64,000 nucleotides of DNA from Paenisporosarcina sp049671445. Its GTDB lineage: Bacteria; Bacillota; Bacilli; Bacillales_A; Planococcaceae. Of the stretch, positions 9,212 through 18,603 are shown piece by piece. Position 1 is the stretch's first letter, and each line of letters opens with the position of its first letter. Made by a program: the position numbers and the translations under genes. The stretch spans positions 252,976 to 316,975 of the forward strand of contig NZ_JBATUX010000118.1 in assembly GCF_049671445.1 (NCBI RefSeq), written 5' to 3'. The notes under the pieces were generated by a model. It did no database searches. It had not been told where the DNA came from and saw only the letters and a list, made by a program, of their open reading frames with translations.

Positions 9212-9718
9212 ATGAGTAACAATCGTGTATCAAGACGTCAATTCCTTAACTACACATTAACAGGTGTTGGTGGGTTTATGGCTGCAGGTATGATGATGCC
9301 AATGGTTCGTTTTGCAATCGATCCTGTATTGCAAAAAGCTGGAGGCGGAGATTTTATACCAACAGGTAAAAAAGTGGCAGATATCACTGAAGTGCCAGAA
9401 CGTGTAGACTTTGCATTTGAACAAGTTGATGCATGGTATACATCTGAAGTAACAAGTACTGCATGGGTATACAAAGAGGGCGACAAAATTATCGCATTAT
9501 CTCCTGTATGTAAGCATTTAGGTTGTACGGTTAACTGGGCAGGTAGTCCAGAACACAAAGACCAATTTTTCTGTCCATGCCACGCTGGTCGTTATGAAAA
9601 GAACGGCAAAAACGTAGCAAAAACACCACCTCTTGGACCCTTGGATGAGTTTGAAGTACGTGAAAAAGATGGTCTGTTAGAAATTGGTAAAACACGACCA
9701 AATACATTAGTTAAGTAA
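9212..9718 (+). CDS. qcrA: Menaquinol:cytochrome c oxidoreductase, Rieske iron-sulfur subunit
   Basis: The 2Fe-2S subunit of the cytochrome bc complex, which passes electrons from menaquinol to cytochrome c. The 168-residue product has a twin-arginine motif (SRRQF, residues 7–11) before one hydrophobic segment, fitting Tat export, and the Rieske ligands C100-x-H102 and C121-x-x-H124 with the disulfide pair C105/C123. An upstream in-frame stretch to 9122 contains the promoter, so the ATG at 9212 behind AGAGGGGGG is chosen. First gene of qcrABC. Confidence 0.97.
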   Translation: MSNNRVSRRQFLNYTLTGVGGFMAAGMMMPMVRFAIDPVLQKAGGGDFIPTGKKVADITEVPERVDFAFEQVDAWYTSEVTSTAWVYKEGDKIIALSPVCKHLGCTVNWAGSPEHKDQFFCPCHAGRYEKNGKNVAKTPPLGPLDEFEVREKDGLLEIGKTRPNTLVK

Positions 9719-9733
9719 GGGGGTACGACGTCA

Positions 9734-10408
9734 GTGCTAAATAAAATTTATGATTGGGTGGATGAACGTCTGGATATTACTCCTATTTGGCGTGATATTG
9801 CAGATCATGAAGTACCAGAGCACGTAAACCCTGCACATCATTTTTCAGCATTCGTATATTGTTTTGGAGGATTAACTTTCTTCATTACAGTGATTCAAAT
9901 TCTTTCGGGTATGTTTTTGACAATGTACTATACGCCAGATATTGAAAATGCATGGAAATCTGTTTACTACTTGCAAAATGAAGTAGCATTCGGTGAAATT
10001 GTGCGTGGTATGCATCACTGGGGAGCTTCACTAGTAATCGTTATGATATTCCTTCATACATTACGTGTATTCTTTACAGGATCTTATAAAAAACCTCGTG
10101 AACTTAACTGGGTAGTAGGCGTACTAATTTTAGGCGTTATGCTAGGTTTAGGTTTCACAGGTTATCTACTTCCTTGGGACATGAAGGCTTTGTTTGCAAC
10201 GAAAGTAGGTATTGAAATTGCTGCATCCGTTCCGTTTATTGGAGGCGCAATTAAAACCTTGTTAGCAGGTGACGAGACAATTCTCGGTGCACAAACGTTA
10301 ACGCGATTCTTTGCGATTCATGTATTCTTCTTACCAGCTGCTTTGCTTGGGTTGCTTGCAGCACACTTTATCATGATTCGTAAACAAGGTATTTCAGGAC
10401 CGTTGTAA
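9734..10408 (+). CDS. qcrB: Menaquinol:cytochrome c oxidoreductase, cytochrome b subunit
   Basis: The b6-type subunit, with four transmembrane helices, two b hemes and the quinol sites. The 224-residue product is collinear with B. subtilis QcrB, including the histidine-bearing helices around GMHHWGASLV…HTLRVFF and RFFAIHVFFLPAAL. The start is GTG at 9734, nine bases after AAGGGGGT; the N terminus MLNKIYDWVDERLDITP is family-typical. Confidence 0.97.
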   Translation: MLNKIYDWVDERLDITPIWRDIADHEVPEHVNPAHHFSAFVYCFGGLTFFITVIQILSGMFLTMYYTPDIENAWKSVYYLQNEVAFGEIVRGMHHWGASLVIVMIFLHTLRVFFTGSYKKPRELNWVVGVLILGVMLGLGFTGYLLPWDMKALFATKVGIEIAASVPFIGGAIKTLLAGDETILGAQTLTRFFAIHVFFLPAALLGLLAAHFIMIRKQGISGPL

Positions 10409-10447
10409 GATACAGCGTCTTTATGATTTCAAAAAGGAGGGGACAAT

Positions 10448-11209
10448 ATGCATCGCGGAAAAGGGATGAAATTTGTCGGGGATTCTCGAGTACCTGCTAT
10501 TCGTGCATCGAATATTCCAAAAGACTATTCCGAATATCCGGGTAAAACAGAAGCTTTCTGGCCTAACTTCTTATTAAAAGAATGGTTGGTTGGTTCAGTT
10601 TTCTTAGTGGGTTATTTAATCTTAACTGTTGCACATCCATCACCACTTGAGCGTCAAGCGGATCCAACAGATACAGGTTATATTCCATTACCGGACTGGT
10701 ATTTCTTGTTCTTGTATCAATTATTAAAATATGAATTTGCTTCCGGTCCATTTAATGTCATCGGAGCCATCATTATTCCAGGACTAGCTTTTGGTGCACT
10801 TATGCTTGCTCCATTTATGGACAAAGGTCCAGAGCGTCGTCCGTTTAAACGTCCTTTACCAACAGGATTTATGTTACTTGCACTTGCAGCTATGATTTTC
10901 TTAACTTGGGAATCAGTTGCAAACCATGACTGGGAAGCTGCAAAAGCTCAAGGTGAAATTCGTGAAGAAGCACAATTCGACACAGAAGCAGAAGGGTATA
11001 AAATTTACTCTGAAGCATCTTGTATAGGTTGTCACGGTAATGCATTTGAAGGTGGCTTAGGACCATCCCTTGCAACTACTGATAAAACAGCTGAAGAAAT
11101 TATGGATATCGCGAAAAATGGTATTGGTACAATGCCTGCAGGTACGTTTGAAGGTACTGATGAAGAATTACAAGAGTTAGCAACATTTATTGATGAGTTA
11201 ACTCCATAA
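10448..11209 (+). CDS. qcrC: Menaquinol:cytochrome c oxidoreductase, cytochrome b/c subunit
   Basis: A fusion of a subunit IV-like membrane part (three helices up to about residue 155) to a C-terminal cytochrome c domain, an arrangement typical of Bacillus bc complexes. The covalent heme site is CIGCH (192–196), and a GTMPAG segment supplies a plausible methionine ligand. The product is 253 residues and starts with ATG behind AAGGAGGGG. It ends the operon before a terminator. Confidence 0.97.
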   Translation: MHRGKGMKFVGDSRVPAIRASNIPKDYSEYPGKTEAFWPNFLLKEWLVGSVFLVGYLILTVAHPSPLERQADPTDTGYIPLPDWYFLFLYQLLKYEFASGPFNVIGAIIIPGLAFGALMLAPFMDKGPERRPFKRPLPTGFMLLALAAMIFLTWESVANHDWEAAKAQGEIREEAQFDTEAEGYKIYSEASCIGCHGNAFEGGLGPSLATTDKTAEEIMDIAKNGIGTMPAGTFEGTDEELQELATFIDELTP

Positions 11210-11217
11210 TAGATCTT

Positions 11218-11247
11218 AAAAAGAGTCAGGAAACTGACTCTTTTTTT
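11218..11247 (+). terminator. Rho-independent terminator of qcrABC
   Basis: A 12-bp stem (11218–11229 with 11234–11245) closed by a GAAA tetraloop, with a T run in its 3' arm. Confidence 0.9.
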
Positions 11248-11311
11248 GTACCTATATCAAAAGTGTTTATTATACATACTGTGCAATTCAAATTAAAGGA
11301 GTCGTGTGGTA

Positions 11312-11911
11312 ATGAATCCATTGCTCACTCAATTAAAATTTTTGTTATTTCATAAAACGTTTATGTGGATTTTGCTTGTTGTCAATACTTTAGGAACAAT
11401 TTATGGTTATATTTGGTATATGTGGCAACTGGAAATAACTGAACCTATATTTCTAATATTTGTTCCAGACAGCCCAACAGCAAGTTTGTTTTTCTCAATT
11501 GCTTTATTCGGATGGCTTATCAATCGTCATTTTAAACTAATAGAAGCTCTTGCATTAATTACTTTAGTAAAGTATGGCTTATGGGCTGTAGTTATGAATA
11601 TTTGGACACAGTTTGAATCAGGTCCAATTGGTTTTGTTGGTTGGATGCTCGTTGTAAGCCATTTTGCCATGGCGGTACAAGCCTTGCTTTACATTCCAAT
11701 GTATAAATTTAAATGGATTCATATTTTGATTGCAGCCATTTGGACACTGCATAATGATGTGATTGATTATGTCTTTGGGCAAATGCCCATTTATCGTAGT
11801 TTAAGCGAACATACGCAAACAATAGGCTATTTTACATTTTGGTTATCGATTGCATGTATAGTAATAGCAATCAAAGTCATCAAATCGTCACCTAATTTGC
11901 AATCGAAATAG
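11312..11911 (+). CDS. ypjA: YpjA, DUF1405 membrane protein
   Basis: A 199-residue integral membrane protein with about six hydrophobic helices, matching the DUF1405 family and the position of B. subtilis ypjA just after qcrC. Function unknown. The in-frame GTG at 11306 is only four bases from AAAGGAG; the ATG at 11312 is ten bases away and preferred. B. subtilis ypjB, which would follow, is absent. Confidence 0.82.
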   Translation: MNPLLTQLKFLLFHKTFMWILLVVNTLGTIYGYIWYMWQLEITEPIFLIFVPDSPTASLFFSIALFGWLINRHFKLIEALALITLVKYGLWAVVMNIWTQFESGPIGFVGWMLVVSHFAMAVQALLYIPMYKFKWIHILIAAIWTLHNDVIDYVFGQMPIYRSLSEHTQTIGYFTFWLSIACIVIAIKVIKSSPNLQSK

Positions 11912-11972
11912 TTGCTCAATTACTAAGGTGCATATAAAATAATAAGTAGATAGAAATAGGAGGATGGTCGAT

Positions 11973-12650
11973 TTGGGATTTTTGGTCTACTTTGCCGTAC
12001 TATTATTGTTACCACTTTACGCGCAATTTAAAGTAAAAAGAACGTATAAAAAGTACTCAAAAGTACGCTCAACTTCTGGAATGACAGGTGCTCAAGTAGC
12101 ACGTTTAATTTTAGATCAAAACGATTTAAGAGATGTAAAAGTTGTCGAGAGCCAAGGTTTTTTGAGTGATCATTACAACCCTATGACAAAAATTGTTGCG
12201 TTGTCTTCACATAATTACCATGAAGCATCTGTAGCAGGGACAGCAATTGCTGCTCACGAAGTAGGGCATGCAATTCAACATAAAGAAGCATATACGTTCT
12301 TACAGTGGCGTCATAAATTAGTGCCTGTTGCTAATATCTCTTCAAATGCATCATGGATTTTCGTAATGATTGGTATTTTTGCAGGAATGTCTAACATGTT
12401 GCTTTTAGGTATCGTTCTATTAGCAGTTGGGGTAGTATTCCAAATTGTAACTTTGCCTGTAGAGTTCAATGCTTCTAGTCGTGCAATGACTGAAATTGTC
12501 TCTCATGGGGTTATACGTAACGAAGAAGAAAAACATGCTAAAAAAGTACTGAATGCTGCTGCGATGACATATGTAGCTGCTGCGGCAGTTGCCGTTCTTG
12601 AACTAGTAAGATTAGTATTAATGTATACAGGTATGACACGAGATGAATAG
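11973..12650 (+). CDS. Zinc metallopeptidase, YugP family
   Basis: A membrane-anchored neutral zinc metallopeptidase-like protein. The motif HEVGH (in AIAAHEVGHAIQH) gives two zinc ligands and the catalytic glutamate, and there are hydrophobic segments at the N terminus and in the second half. The ATG at 11964 directly abuts the perfect AGGAGG (11958–11963), so it cannot be the start; the TTG at 11973 is nine bases away and gives 225 residues, the length of B. subtilis YugP. The natural substrate is unknown. This homologue sits next to ypjA, unlike in B. subtilis. Confidence 0.88.
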   Translation: MGFLVYFAVLLLLPLYAQFKVKRTYKKYSKVRSTSGMTGAQVARLILDQNDLRDVKVVESQGFLSDHYNPMTKIVALSSHNYHEASVAGTAIAAHEVGHAIQHKEAYTFLQWRHKLVPVANISSNASWIFVMIGIFAGMSNMLLLGIVLLAVGVVFQIVTLPVEFNASSRAMTEIVSHGVIRNEEEKHAKKVLNAAAMTYVAAAAVAVLELVRLVLMYTGMTRDE

Positions 12651-12697
12651 AAAAAAACTCACGAGCATGAATTTCATGCTTCGTGAGTTTTTTTTTA
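12651..12697. terminator. Bidirectional terminator between convergent genes
   Basis: A long hairpin (about 20 bp, one bulge) with an A run on the left and T run on the right serves both the YugP-family gene (plus) and the YitT-family gene (minus). Confidence 0.9.
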
Positions 12698-12732
12698 TGA
12701 TATTTTCTGATTCTATAGGATTATCAGATATG

Positions 12733-13602
12733 TTAGTCAAGCGGACGTTTTTCTTCATCAAGAGTGAATCCTTCACCCATTACATCATGAACATCTGTTA
12801 CTGACACAAATGCATGTGGATCGATTGATGTGATTATGTTTTTTAATCTCACAATCTCATTACGACCGACAACACAGTAAAGTACTTCACGATCAACTTT
12901 TGTAAAATGACCATAACCTCTTAAAACGGTTACCCCACGATCCATATCGATAGAAATACGATCAGCAATCTCATTTTGGAATTCAGAAATGATAAAAGCA
13001 CCACGACCTGAGTATGCACCTTCTTGTACAAAATCAATAACACGAGAACCAATAAAGACTGCAACTAATGTGTACATCATCGAACGAGAATCTAGGAATG
13101 TTAGCCATGACAGTAAGATTACCGCTGCATCAAAGATAAACATGGTTTTGCCCATGCTCCACCCAAGATATTTGAGGGCGAGTCTGGCAATAATATCTAC
13201 CCCACCAGTTGTGCCTCCATATCTAAATATGATGCCAAGTCCTACCCCTACAAAAACTCCTGCGAATAAAGATGCTAAAAATAAATCGTCTTGTATATGT
13301 ATATTAATTTCATAGATTTGGAAGATCTTTAGAAAAATTGATACAGAAACAGTTCCAATAATCGTATAAACAAATACTTTTTGACCAAGAAGTCGCCAAC
13401 CTAGAAAAAACATTGGTATATTTAATAGTAAATTCATTAATGCTGGATCAAGTTTGAAGACAAAGTACAAGATTAATGTAATCCCGCTAAATCCGCCTTC
13501 GCCTAGTTCGTTTTGAATGTTAAAATGAACAAAACCAAAACTAAATATAGCCGAACCAAGCATAATGAAGAAAATATTTTTAAACTTAATACCTTTCAGC
13601 AT
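12733..13602 (-). CDS. ypjC: YitT-family membrane protein (YpjC-like)
   Basis: A 289-residue protein with an N-terminal membrane domain of five or six helices (YitT/DUF161) including GLGIIFRYGGTTGGVDI, and a C-terminal soluble DUF2179 domain (about residues 205–289). The family is often called YitT membrane proteins; transport function is suspected but not proven. The upstream in-frame methionine codon is ignored because AATGGGGTG precedes the ATG at 13602. It runs against all its neighbours, suggesting a local inversion or insertion between ypjA and ypjD. Confidence 0.86.
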   Translation of the reverse strand: MLKGIKFKNIFFIMLGSAIFSFGFVHFNIQNELGEGGFSGITLILYFVFKLDPALMNLLLNIPMFFLGWRLLGQKVFVYTIIGTVSVSIFLKIFQIYEINIHIQDDLFLASLFAGVFVGVGLGIIFRYGGTTGGVDIIARLALKYLGWSMGKTMFIFDAAVILLSWLTFLDSRSMMYTLVAVFIGSRVIDFVQEGAYSGRGAFIISEFQNEIADRISIDMDRGVTVLRGYGHFTKVDREVLYCVVGRNEIVRLKNIITSIDPHAFVSVTDVHDVMGEGFTLDEEKRPLD

Positions 13603-13710
13603 AGAAACACCCCATTTTCTGAAAAAGAACACTCAGCTATTATCATTCATTTCAAGTATTTTGACAACAACATTTCTTATTATTACGATAGGGGTAGGAG
13701 AGTGAAATGC

Positions 13711-14049
13711 ATGACAACTGAAAAAACAATTCAAACATTACAAAAAGAAGTGGATGACTATATTGGACAATATAAAGAAGGCTATTTTCCGCCTTTTGAA
13801 ATGCTAGCAAGAATGACTGAAGAGCTAGGAGAATTAGCAAGAGAAGTTCAACATGTTCATGGCATGAAAAAGAAAAAATCAAGTGAAGCACAAAAAAGTA
13901 TGGAAGAAGAATTAGGTGATTTATTATTTGTGCTCATATGTTTTGCGAATGCAGAGAAAATCGATATGCAACGTGCTCATGATCGTGTGATGGACAAGTT
14001 TAGCAAAAGAGATCAAAATCGTTGGACGTTGAAGGAGGAAAAATCATGA
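13711..14049 (+). CDS. ypjD: MazG-like nucleotide pyrophosphohydrolase YpjD
   Basis: A 112-residue all-alpha NTP pyrophosphohydrolase. The MazG metal-binding pattern is visible as EELGELARE, EEELGD and a following acidic stretch. The family hydrolyses NTPs or dNTPs to NMP and pyrophosphate; the precise substrate is not deducible. The open frame extends far upstream, but GGTAGGAG is one base from a GTG at 13702 and ten from the ATG at 13711, so the latter is chosen and matches the B. subtilis length. Overlaps dapB by four bases. Confidence 0.88.
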   Translation: MTTEKTIQTLQKEVDDYIGQYKEGYFPPFEMLARMTEELGELAREVQHVHGMKKKKSSEAQKSMEEELGDLLFVLICFANAEKIDMQRAHDRVMDKFSKRDQNRWTLKEEKS

Positions 14050-14840
14050 TTCGAGTTGCAATTGGTGGACCCCGAGGGAAAATGGGGCAAGAAGCTGTAC
14101 ATACTATAATGAATAATGAGAATATGGAATTAGTGGCAGTTCTAGACCATAGAGAAATAGGTGAATTATTAAGTGAGTCACCAGAATTCCCAGCTAGTTA
14201 CGACGTTCCTGTATTTTTAGATTTAGACACTTTGATTACAATGATCAGTCCAGATGTATTCCTTGATTTAACTACACCTCATCAAGTCTTTGAACATACG
14301 AAGTTATGCTTGCAGAGAAATGTTAGACCTGTCATTGGAACAACTGGCTTTACTGATGAACAACTTCAACATTGCACAACACTTGCTAAGAATAACAAAC
14401 TAGGCTGTATTGTCGCTCCGAATTTTGCAATTGGTGCAGTATTGATGATGAAATTTGCTTCAATGGCTGCTGTTTATTTCCCAGATGTTGAAATTATTGA
14501 AATGCATCATGATCAAAAACTCGATGCCCCTTCTGGCACAGCGTATAAAACTGCTCAACTGATTGCCGAAGTAAGACCATCCCATAAACAAGGACATCCA
14601 AATGAAGAAGAAACAATTGCGGGTGCAAGGGGAGCTTCTTTCGATGGAATACCCATACATAGTGTGCGTTTGCCTGGGTTAATTGCTCACCAACAAGTAT
14701 TATTTGGAGGAGAAGGACAACTCTTCACATTACGTCATGATTCATTTAATCGACAATCCTTCATGTCAGGTGTAACATTTTCAATTAACCAGGTAATGGA
14801 TTTAACTGAGCTTGTATATGGACTAGAAAATATTCTTTAA
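14046..14840 (+). CDS. dapB: 4-hydroxy-tetrahydrodipicolinate reductase
   Basis: NAD(P)H-dependent reduction step of the diaminopimelate/lysine pathway, also feeding cell-wall and dipicolinate supply. The 264-residue product begins with the Rossmann motif GGPRGKMGQ and has EMHHDQKLDAPSGT, the conserved substrate-binding/catalytic block, and GTTG. The ATG at 14046 overlaps the ypjD stop (ATGA) and sits behind GAAGGAGG. Confidence 0.96.
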   Translation: MIRVAIGGPRGKMGQEAVHTIMNNENMELVAVLDHREIGELLSESPEFPASYDVPVFLDLDTLITMISPDVFLDLTTPHQVFEHTKLCLQRNVRPVIGTTGFTDEQLQHCTTLAKNNKLGCIVAPNFAIGAVLMMKFASMAAVYFPDVEIIEMHHDQKLDAPSGTAYKTAQLIAEVRPSHKQGHPNEEETIAGARGASFDGIPIHSVRLPGLIAHQQVLFGGEGQLFTLRHDSFNRQSFMSGVTFSINQVMDLTELVYGLENIL

Positions 14841-14859
14841 ATGATAGGATGAGAATTCC

Positions 14860-15264
14860 ATGAAAATAGCATTGATTGCACATGACCGAAAAAAAGACGA
14901 TTTAATTCAATTTGTAACGGCTTACCGAGATATTTTAGATGATCATGACCTATGTGCTACTGGCACAACAGGTCAACGAATAATTGATGAAACGGGCTTA
15001 ACCGTATTTCGTTACCAATCAGGTCCACTTGGTGGAGATCAACAAATAGGTGCTATGATAGCCAATAACGAAATGGATATGATTATTTTCTTCCGTGATC
15101 CATTGACTGCTCAGCCGCATGAACCGGATGTGACTGCACTGATTCGTTTATGTGATGTCTACCAAATACCATTAGCCACAAATATGGGTACGGCAGAAGT
15201 ATTATTAAAGGGTTTGCAAGAAGGGTTCATTGATTGGAGATTACTACAAGAAAGACGTTCATAA
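14860..15264 (+). CDS. mgsA: Methylglyoxal synthase
   Basis: Converts dihydroxyacetone phosphate to methylglyoxal and phosphate, a glycolytic bypass. The 134-residue product has the phosphate-binding GTTGQ, the GPLGGDQQIG block with the catalytic aspartate, and FRDPLTAQPHEPDV. It lies 19 bases after dapB. In B. subtilis bshB1 (ypjG) follows; here bshA follows directly. Confidence 0.95.
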   Translation: MKIALIAHDRKKDDLIQFVTAYRDILDDHDLCATGTTGQRIIDETGLTVFRYQSGPLGGDQQIGAMIANNEMDMIIFFRDPLTAQPHEPDVTALIRLCDVYQIPLATNMGTAEVLLKGLQEGFIDWRLLQERRS

Positions 15265-15280
15265 GAAAGGAGGTCACTTC

Positions 15281-16423
15281 GTGAAGAAATTAAAAATCGG
15301 TATTACGTGCTATCCAACAGTTGGAGGCTCAGGAGTTATAGCAACCGAATTAGGTAAGTTACTTGCTGAACGAGGACATGAAATCCACTTCATAACGTCA
15401 AGTATGCCATTTCGCTTAAATCGAATGGTCCCAAATATTTTCTTTCATCAAGTAGAAGTTAACAGTTACTCGGTGTTTCAATATGCACCGTACGATATCG
15501 CATTAGCCAGTAAAATGGCAGAAGTCATCCAAAAAGAGAATTTAGATATTTTACATGTTCATTACGCCATCCCACATGCCGTCTGCGCCGTTTTAGGACG
15601 AGATATGTCTGGACAGAATGTAGGAATTGTCACGACTCTACATGGAACTGATATAAGTGTATTAGGCTATGATTCATCGTTGTCTGGAGCAATTCGCTAT
15701 GGTATTGAAAAATCAGATATGGTCACCACGGTATCAGATTCGCTTAAAGAAGAGACTATGCGATTGATTCAACCAAATCAGTCCATTGAAACCATTCATA
15801 ATTTTGTTGATGAAAGAGAGTACTATCCTAATAAATCATCAGATTTAAAAGCTTACTTTAATATCGAAGAAGATGAAAAGGTAGTTATTCACGTCTCTAA
15901 TTTTCGCAAAGTTAAACACGTTGAAGATGTCGTGTCTAGTTTTGCTTATATTCGTAATAAAATGCCCGCCAAGTTACTTCTTGTTGGTGATGGACCAGAA
16001 ATGAATAATATCGTCAAACAAGTCGCTTCTTTAGGATTAGTTGAAGATGTCTTGTTTTTAGGGAAACAGAACAATGTATCTGAATTATATTCCATTAGCG
16101 ACTTGAAATTATTGTTATCTGAGAAGGAATCGTTTGGTTTGGTGTTGTTAGAGGCTATGGCTTGTGGTGTACCTTGTATTGGTACCGAAATCGGTGGTAT
16201 ACCTGAAGTTATTGAACATGGTACGAATGGATACATTGCGCCTTTACATGATGTTGAATCTGTAGCCTGTTACGCACTGAAAATTTTGACGAATGAGGAC
16301 ATACATAGTCGAATGAGAATTGCTGCACTTGAAACCGTATCGCAAAAATTCCATTCTTCATTTATTGTGTCACAGTATGAAAAGCTATATGAAAAGGTCA
16401 TACATCGACATGTTCACAACTGA
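15281..16423 (+). CDS. bshA: L-malate N-acetylglucosaminyltransferase of bacillithiol synthesis
   Basis: A GT-B family 4 glycosyltransferase that makes GlcNAc-malate, the first bacillithiol intermediate. The 380-residue product has the N-terminal CYPTVGGSG loop and C-terminal ESFGLVLLEAMACGVP, the nucleotide-sugar site of family 4. The start is GTG at 15281, six bases after AAGGAGGT; the longer open frame overlaps mgsA. The deacetylase gene bshB1 that normally lies between mgsA and bshA is missing from this locus. Confidence 0.94.
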   Translation: MKKLKIGITCYPTVGGSGVIATELGKLLAERGHEIHFITSSMPFRLNRMVPNIFFHQVEVNSYSVFQYAPYDIALASKMAEVIQKENLDILHVHYAIPHAVCAVLGRDMSGQNVGIVTTLHGTDISVLGYDSSLSGAIRYGIEKSDMVTTVSDSLKEETMRLIQPNQSIETIHNFVDEREYYPNKSSDLKAYFNIEEDEKVVIHVSNFRKVKHVEDVVSSFAYIRNKMPAKLLLVGDGPEMNNIVKQVASLGLVEDVLFLGKQNNVSELYSISDLKLLLSEKESFGLVLLEAMACGVPCIGTEIGGIPEVIEHGTNGYIAPLHDVESVACYALKILTNEDIHSRMRIAALETVSQKFHSSFIVSQYEKLYEKVIHRHVHN

Positions 16424-17606
16424 TCAATGGCAGACTGGGAAGAAAGTCATTGAAACGCTTAATCAACATGGTTTTGAAGCCGTATTTGTCGGTGGAGCAG
16501 TCCGTGATTTTGTTCGATGCAAAATAGCCAATGATATAGATATCGCAACTAGTGCATTACCTTCAGAAGTGAAGTCCATCTTTAAGAGAACTGTTGACCT
16601 TGGATTAGCTCATGGTACGGTGCTCGTCATAGAAAATCATGTTCCTATCGAAGTGACAACCTTCAGAACGGAAGGACAATACACCGACCACCGAAGACCA
16701 AGTGATGTGAGGTTCGTACAATCGTTGGAAGAGGATTTAAAACGCAGAGATTTTACAATGAACGCTCTGGCCATGACAGCGGAATTTCAACTGGTAGATT
16801 TATTTGATGGACAGCGTGATTTGCATAATGGAATTATACGAACAGTCGGAGAACCTTCTGATCGTTTTAAAGAAGATGCATTAAGAATGCTTCGGGCTAT
16901 TCGTTTTTCAGCACAGCTAGGGTTTTCGATTGAAGATACCACTTTAGGTGCAATAAAATTGTGTGCAAATGATCTTGCATATGTGTCGGTTGAACGACTG
17001 ACCGCCGAACTAGAAAAAATATGGTTGAGTACACATCTTGAAAAAGGGATGACCTATCTTGGGCAAAGCCAATTGGCGAAGCATATGCCGGGAGATTTTT
17101 CATTTGAAGATGAAAAGTGGGGATATTTAGGTAACCCTCAAAATGTGCTAGTTTGTTGGGCATTTTTATGTCTACTACAAGAGAAACCCAATGGATCAGA
17201 AGTGGCCACTGTTTTCAAACTATCCAATGATATAAAACAACAGATTAATTACTTAGTTAATGCCACGCAAATAAGGTGTGAACGGATATTTACTATTCAT
17301 GACCTTTATCAATTTGAAGAGAATATACTTGTCAAAGCCGAACATCTAGCACGAGTCCTGTGCAGTGATATTCAACATATGCCTACGGAAACAATTGTTC
17401 AGCGTAAACAAGCGTTACCAATCCAATCAATCCGTGAACTGGTTATTTCCGGGCAAGACGTAATGGAATGGTTTAATAAACCAGGTGGTCCGTGGTTAAA
17501 AGAAACTCTTTCACAAATCGAACTTGCTGTGCTTCATCAAAAAGTAGCGAACAATGCTACCAAGTTAAAGGAATGGATATTGAATGAATCCAACAGTGAA
17601 ATTTAA
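16410..17606 (+). CDS. cca: CCA-adding tRNA nucleotidyltransferase
   Basis: Adds or repairs the 3' CCA of tRNAs. The 398-residue product shows the class II nucleotidyltransferase head FVGGAVRD and the metal-binding NDIDIAT, then RRDFTMNALA and RFKEDALRMLRAIRFSAQ of the neck/nucleotide-recognition region. Several upstream in-frame start codons exist; the ATG at 16410 best matches the B. subtilis N terminus and overlaps bshA by 14 bases. It in turn overlaps birA by 23 bases. Confidence 0.92.
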   Translation: MFTTDQWQTGKKVIETLNQHGFEAVFVGGAVRDFVRCKIANDIDIATSALPSEVKSIFKRTVDLGLAHGTVLVIENHVPIEVTTFRTEGQYTDHRRPSDVRFVQSLEEDLKRRDFTMNALAMTAEFQLVDLFDGQRDLHNGIIRTVGEPSDRFKEDALRMLRAIRFSAQLGFSIEDTTLGAIKLCANDLAYVSVERLTAELEKIWLSTHLEKGMTYLGQSQLAKHMPGDFSFEDEKWGYLGNPQNVLVCWAFLCLLQEKPNGSEVATVFKLSNDIKQQINYLVNATQIRCERIFTIHDLYQFEENILVKAEHLARVLCSDIQHMPTETIVQRKQALPIQSIRELVISGQDVMEWFNKPGGPWLKETLSQIELAVLHQKVANNATKLKEWILNESNSEI

Positions 17607-18567
17607 CATTACAAAACGATTATTAGCTGCAAATGGGCAACCCATTTCTGGTCAACAATTAGCTGATGACTTTGGATTGTCTAGAACAGCTATTTGGAAA
17701 CATATAAAAGAACTTGAAGAAGACGGCTATGAAATCGATACTGTGAAGAAAAAAGGATATGTCCTTACAACTTCACCCGATACTTTGCAAGCTGCTAAAA
17801 TAGATCAATATTTAACAACCACCCGATTTGGCAGAAAGATTCATTATTTGCAATCATGTCCCACCACTCAGCCGATTGCTCATCAACTAGCACAAGCGGG
17901 AGAACCTGATGGTGCTATTGTCATTTGTGAGGAACAGACTGCAGGAAAAGGACGTTTAGCACGTGCTTGGACATCCACTCAAGGCAAAGGAATCTGGATG
18001 AGTGTGATAATTCGCCCGGAAATCCCTCCAACAAAAGCCCCGCAATTGACATTAGTAGCTGCAGTTGCAGTAACGAGAGCAATTGAAGATATTGCAGATT
18101 TTCGTGCTGAAATTAAATGGCCAAACGATTTGCTAATCAATGGAAAAAAATGTACAGGGATTTTAACCGAACTTCAAGCGGATATCGACCGAGTTCATGC
18201 AATTATTTTAGGAATCGGTGTGAATGTCAATCAACAACTAACTGACTTTCCTGAAGAAATCCAATCGATTGCAACATCCATTCAAATGGTGACAGGGAAA
18301 CCTGTAGACCGTGCAGAATTAGTAGCACGTATTTTACATCATTTAGAAATATATACAGATTTGTACGTAAAGCATGGTTTTGAGCCATTAAAAATTCTTT
18401 GGGAAAGTTACTCCTGCACTCTAGGAAAACGCATTAAAGCGACTATGATTCATAAACAAATTGAAGGCGTGGCGCTTGGCATAACAAATGAAGGTATTCT
18501 ACAAGTGAAAACGGACGATGGAGAAATTCATGGTATATATTCTGCCGATATTGAAATCCAAAATTAA
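17584..18567 (+). CDS. birA: Bifunctional biotin ligase / biotin operon repressor
   Basis: Activates biotin to biotinyl-AMP, transfers it to carboxylases, and represses biotin genes. The N-terminal winged helix (about residues 18–52: ISGQQLADDFGLSRTAIWKH) marks the repressor-type, group II enzyme. The catalytic part has GKGRLAR (the biotinyl-AMP loop, usually GRGRxGR) and KWPNDLLINGKK. The 327-residue frame starts inside cca. Last gene of the run before the panBCD leader. Confidence 0.93.
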   Translation: MNPTVKFNITKRLLAANGQPISGQQLADDFGLSRTAIWKHIKELEEDGYEIDTVKKKGYVLTTSPDTLQAAKIDQYLTTTRFGRKIHYLQSCPTTQPIAHQLAQAGEPDGAIVICEEQTAGKGRLARAWTSTQGKGIWMSVIIRPEIPPTKAPQLTLVAAVAVTRAIEDIADFRAEIKWPNDLLINGKKCTGILTELQADIDRVHAIILGIGVNVNQQLTDFPEEIQSIATSIQMVTGKPVDRAELVARILHHLEIYTDLYVKHGFEPLKILWESYSCTLGKRIKATMIHKQIEGVALGITNEGILQVKTDDGEIHGIYSADIEIQN

Positions 18568-18603
18568 CATGAAGTTATCAATATGGAATGTGTGATTTAT
18601 TTC

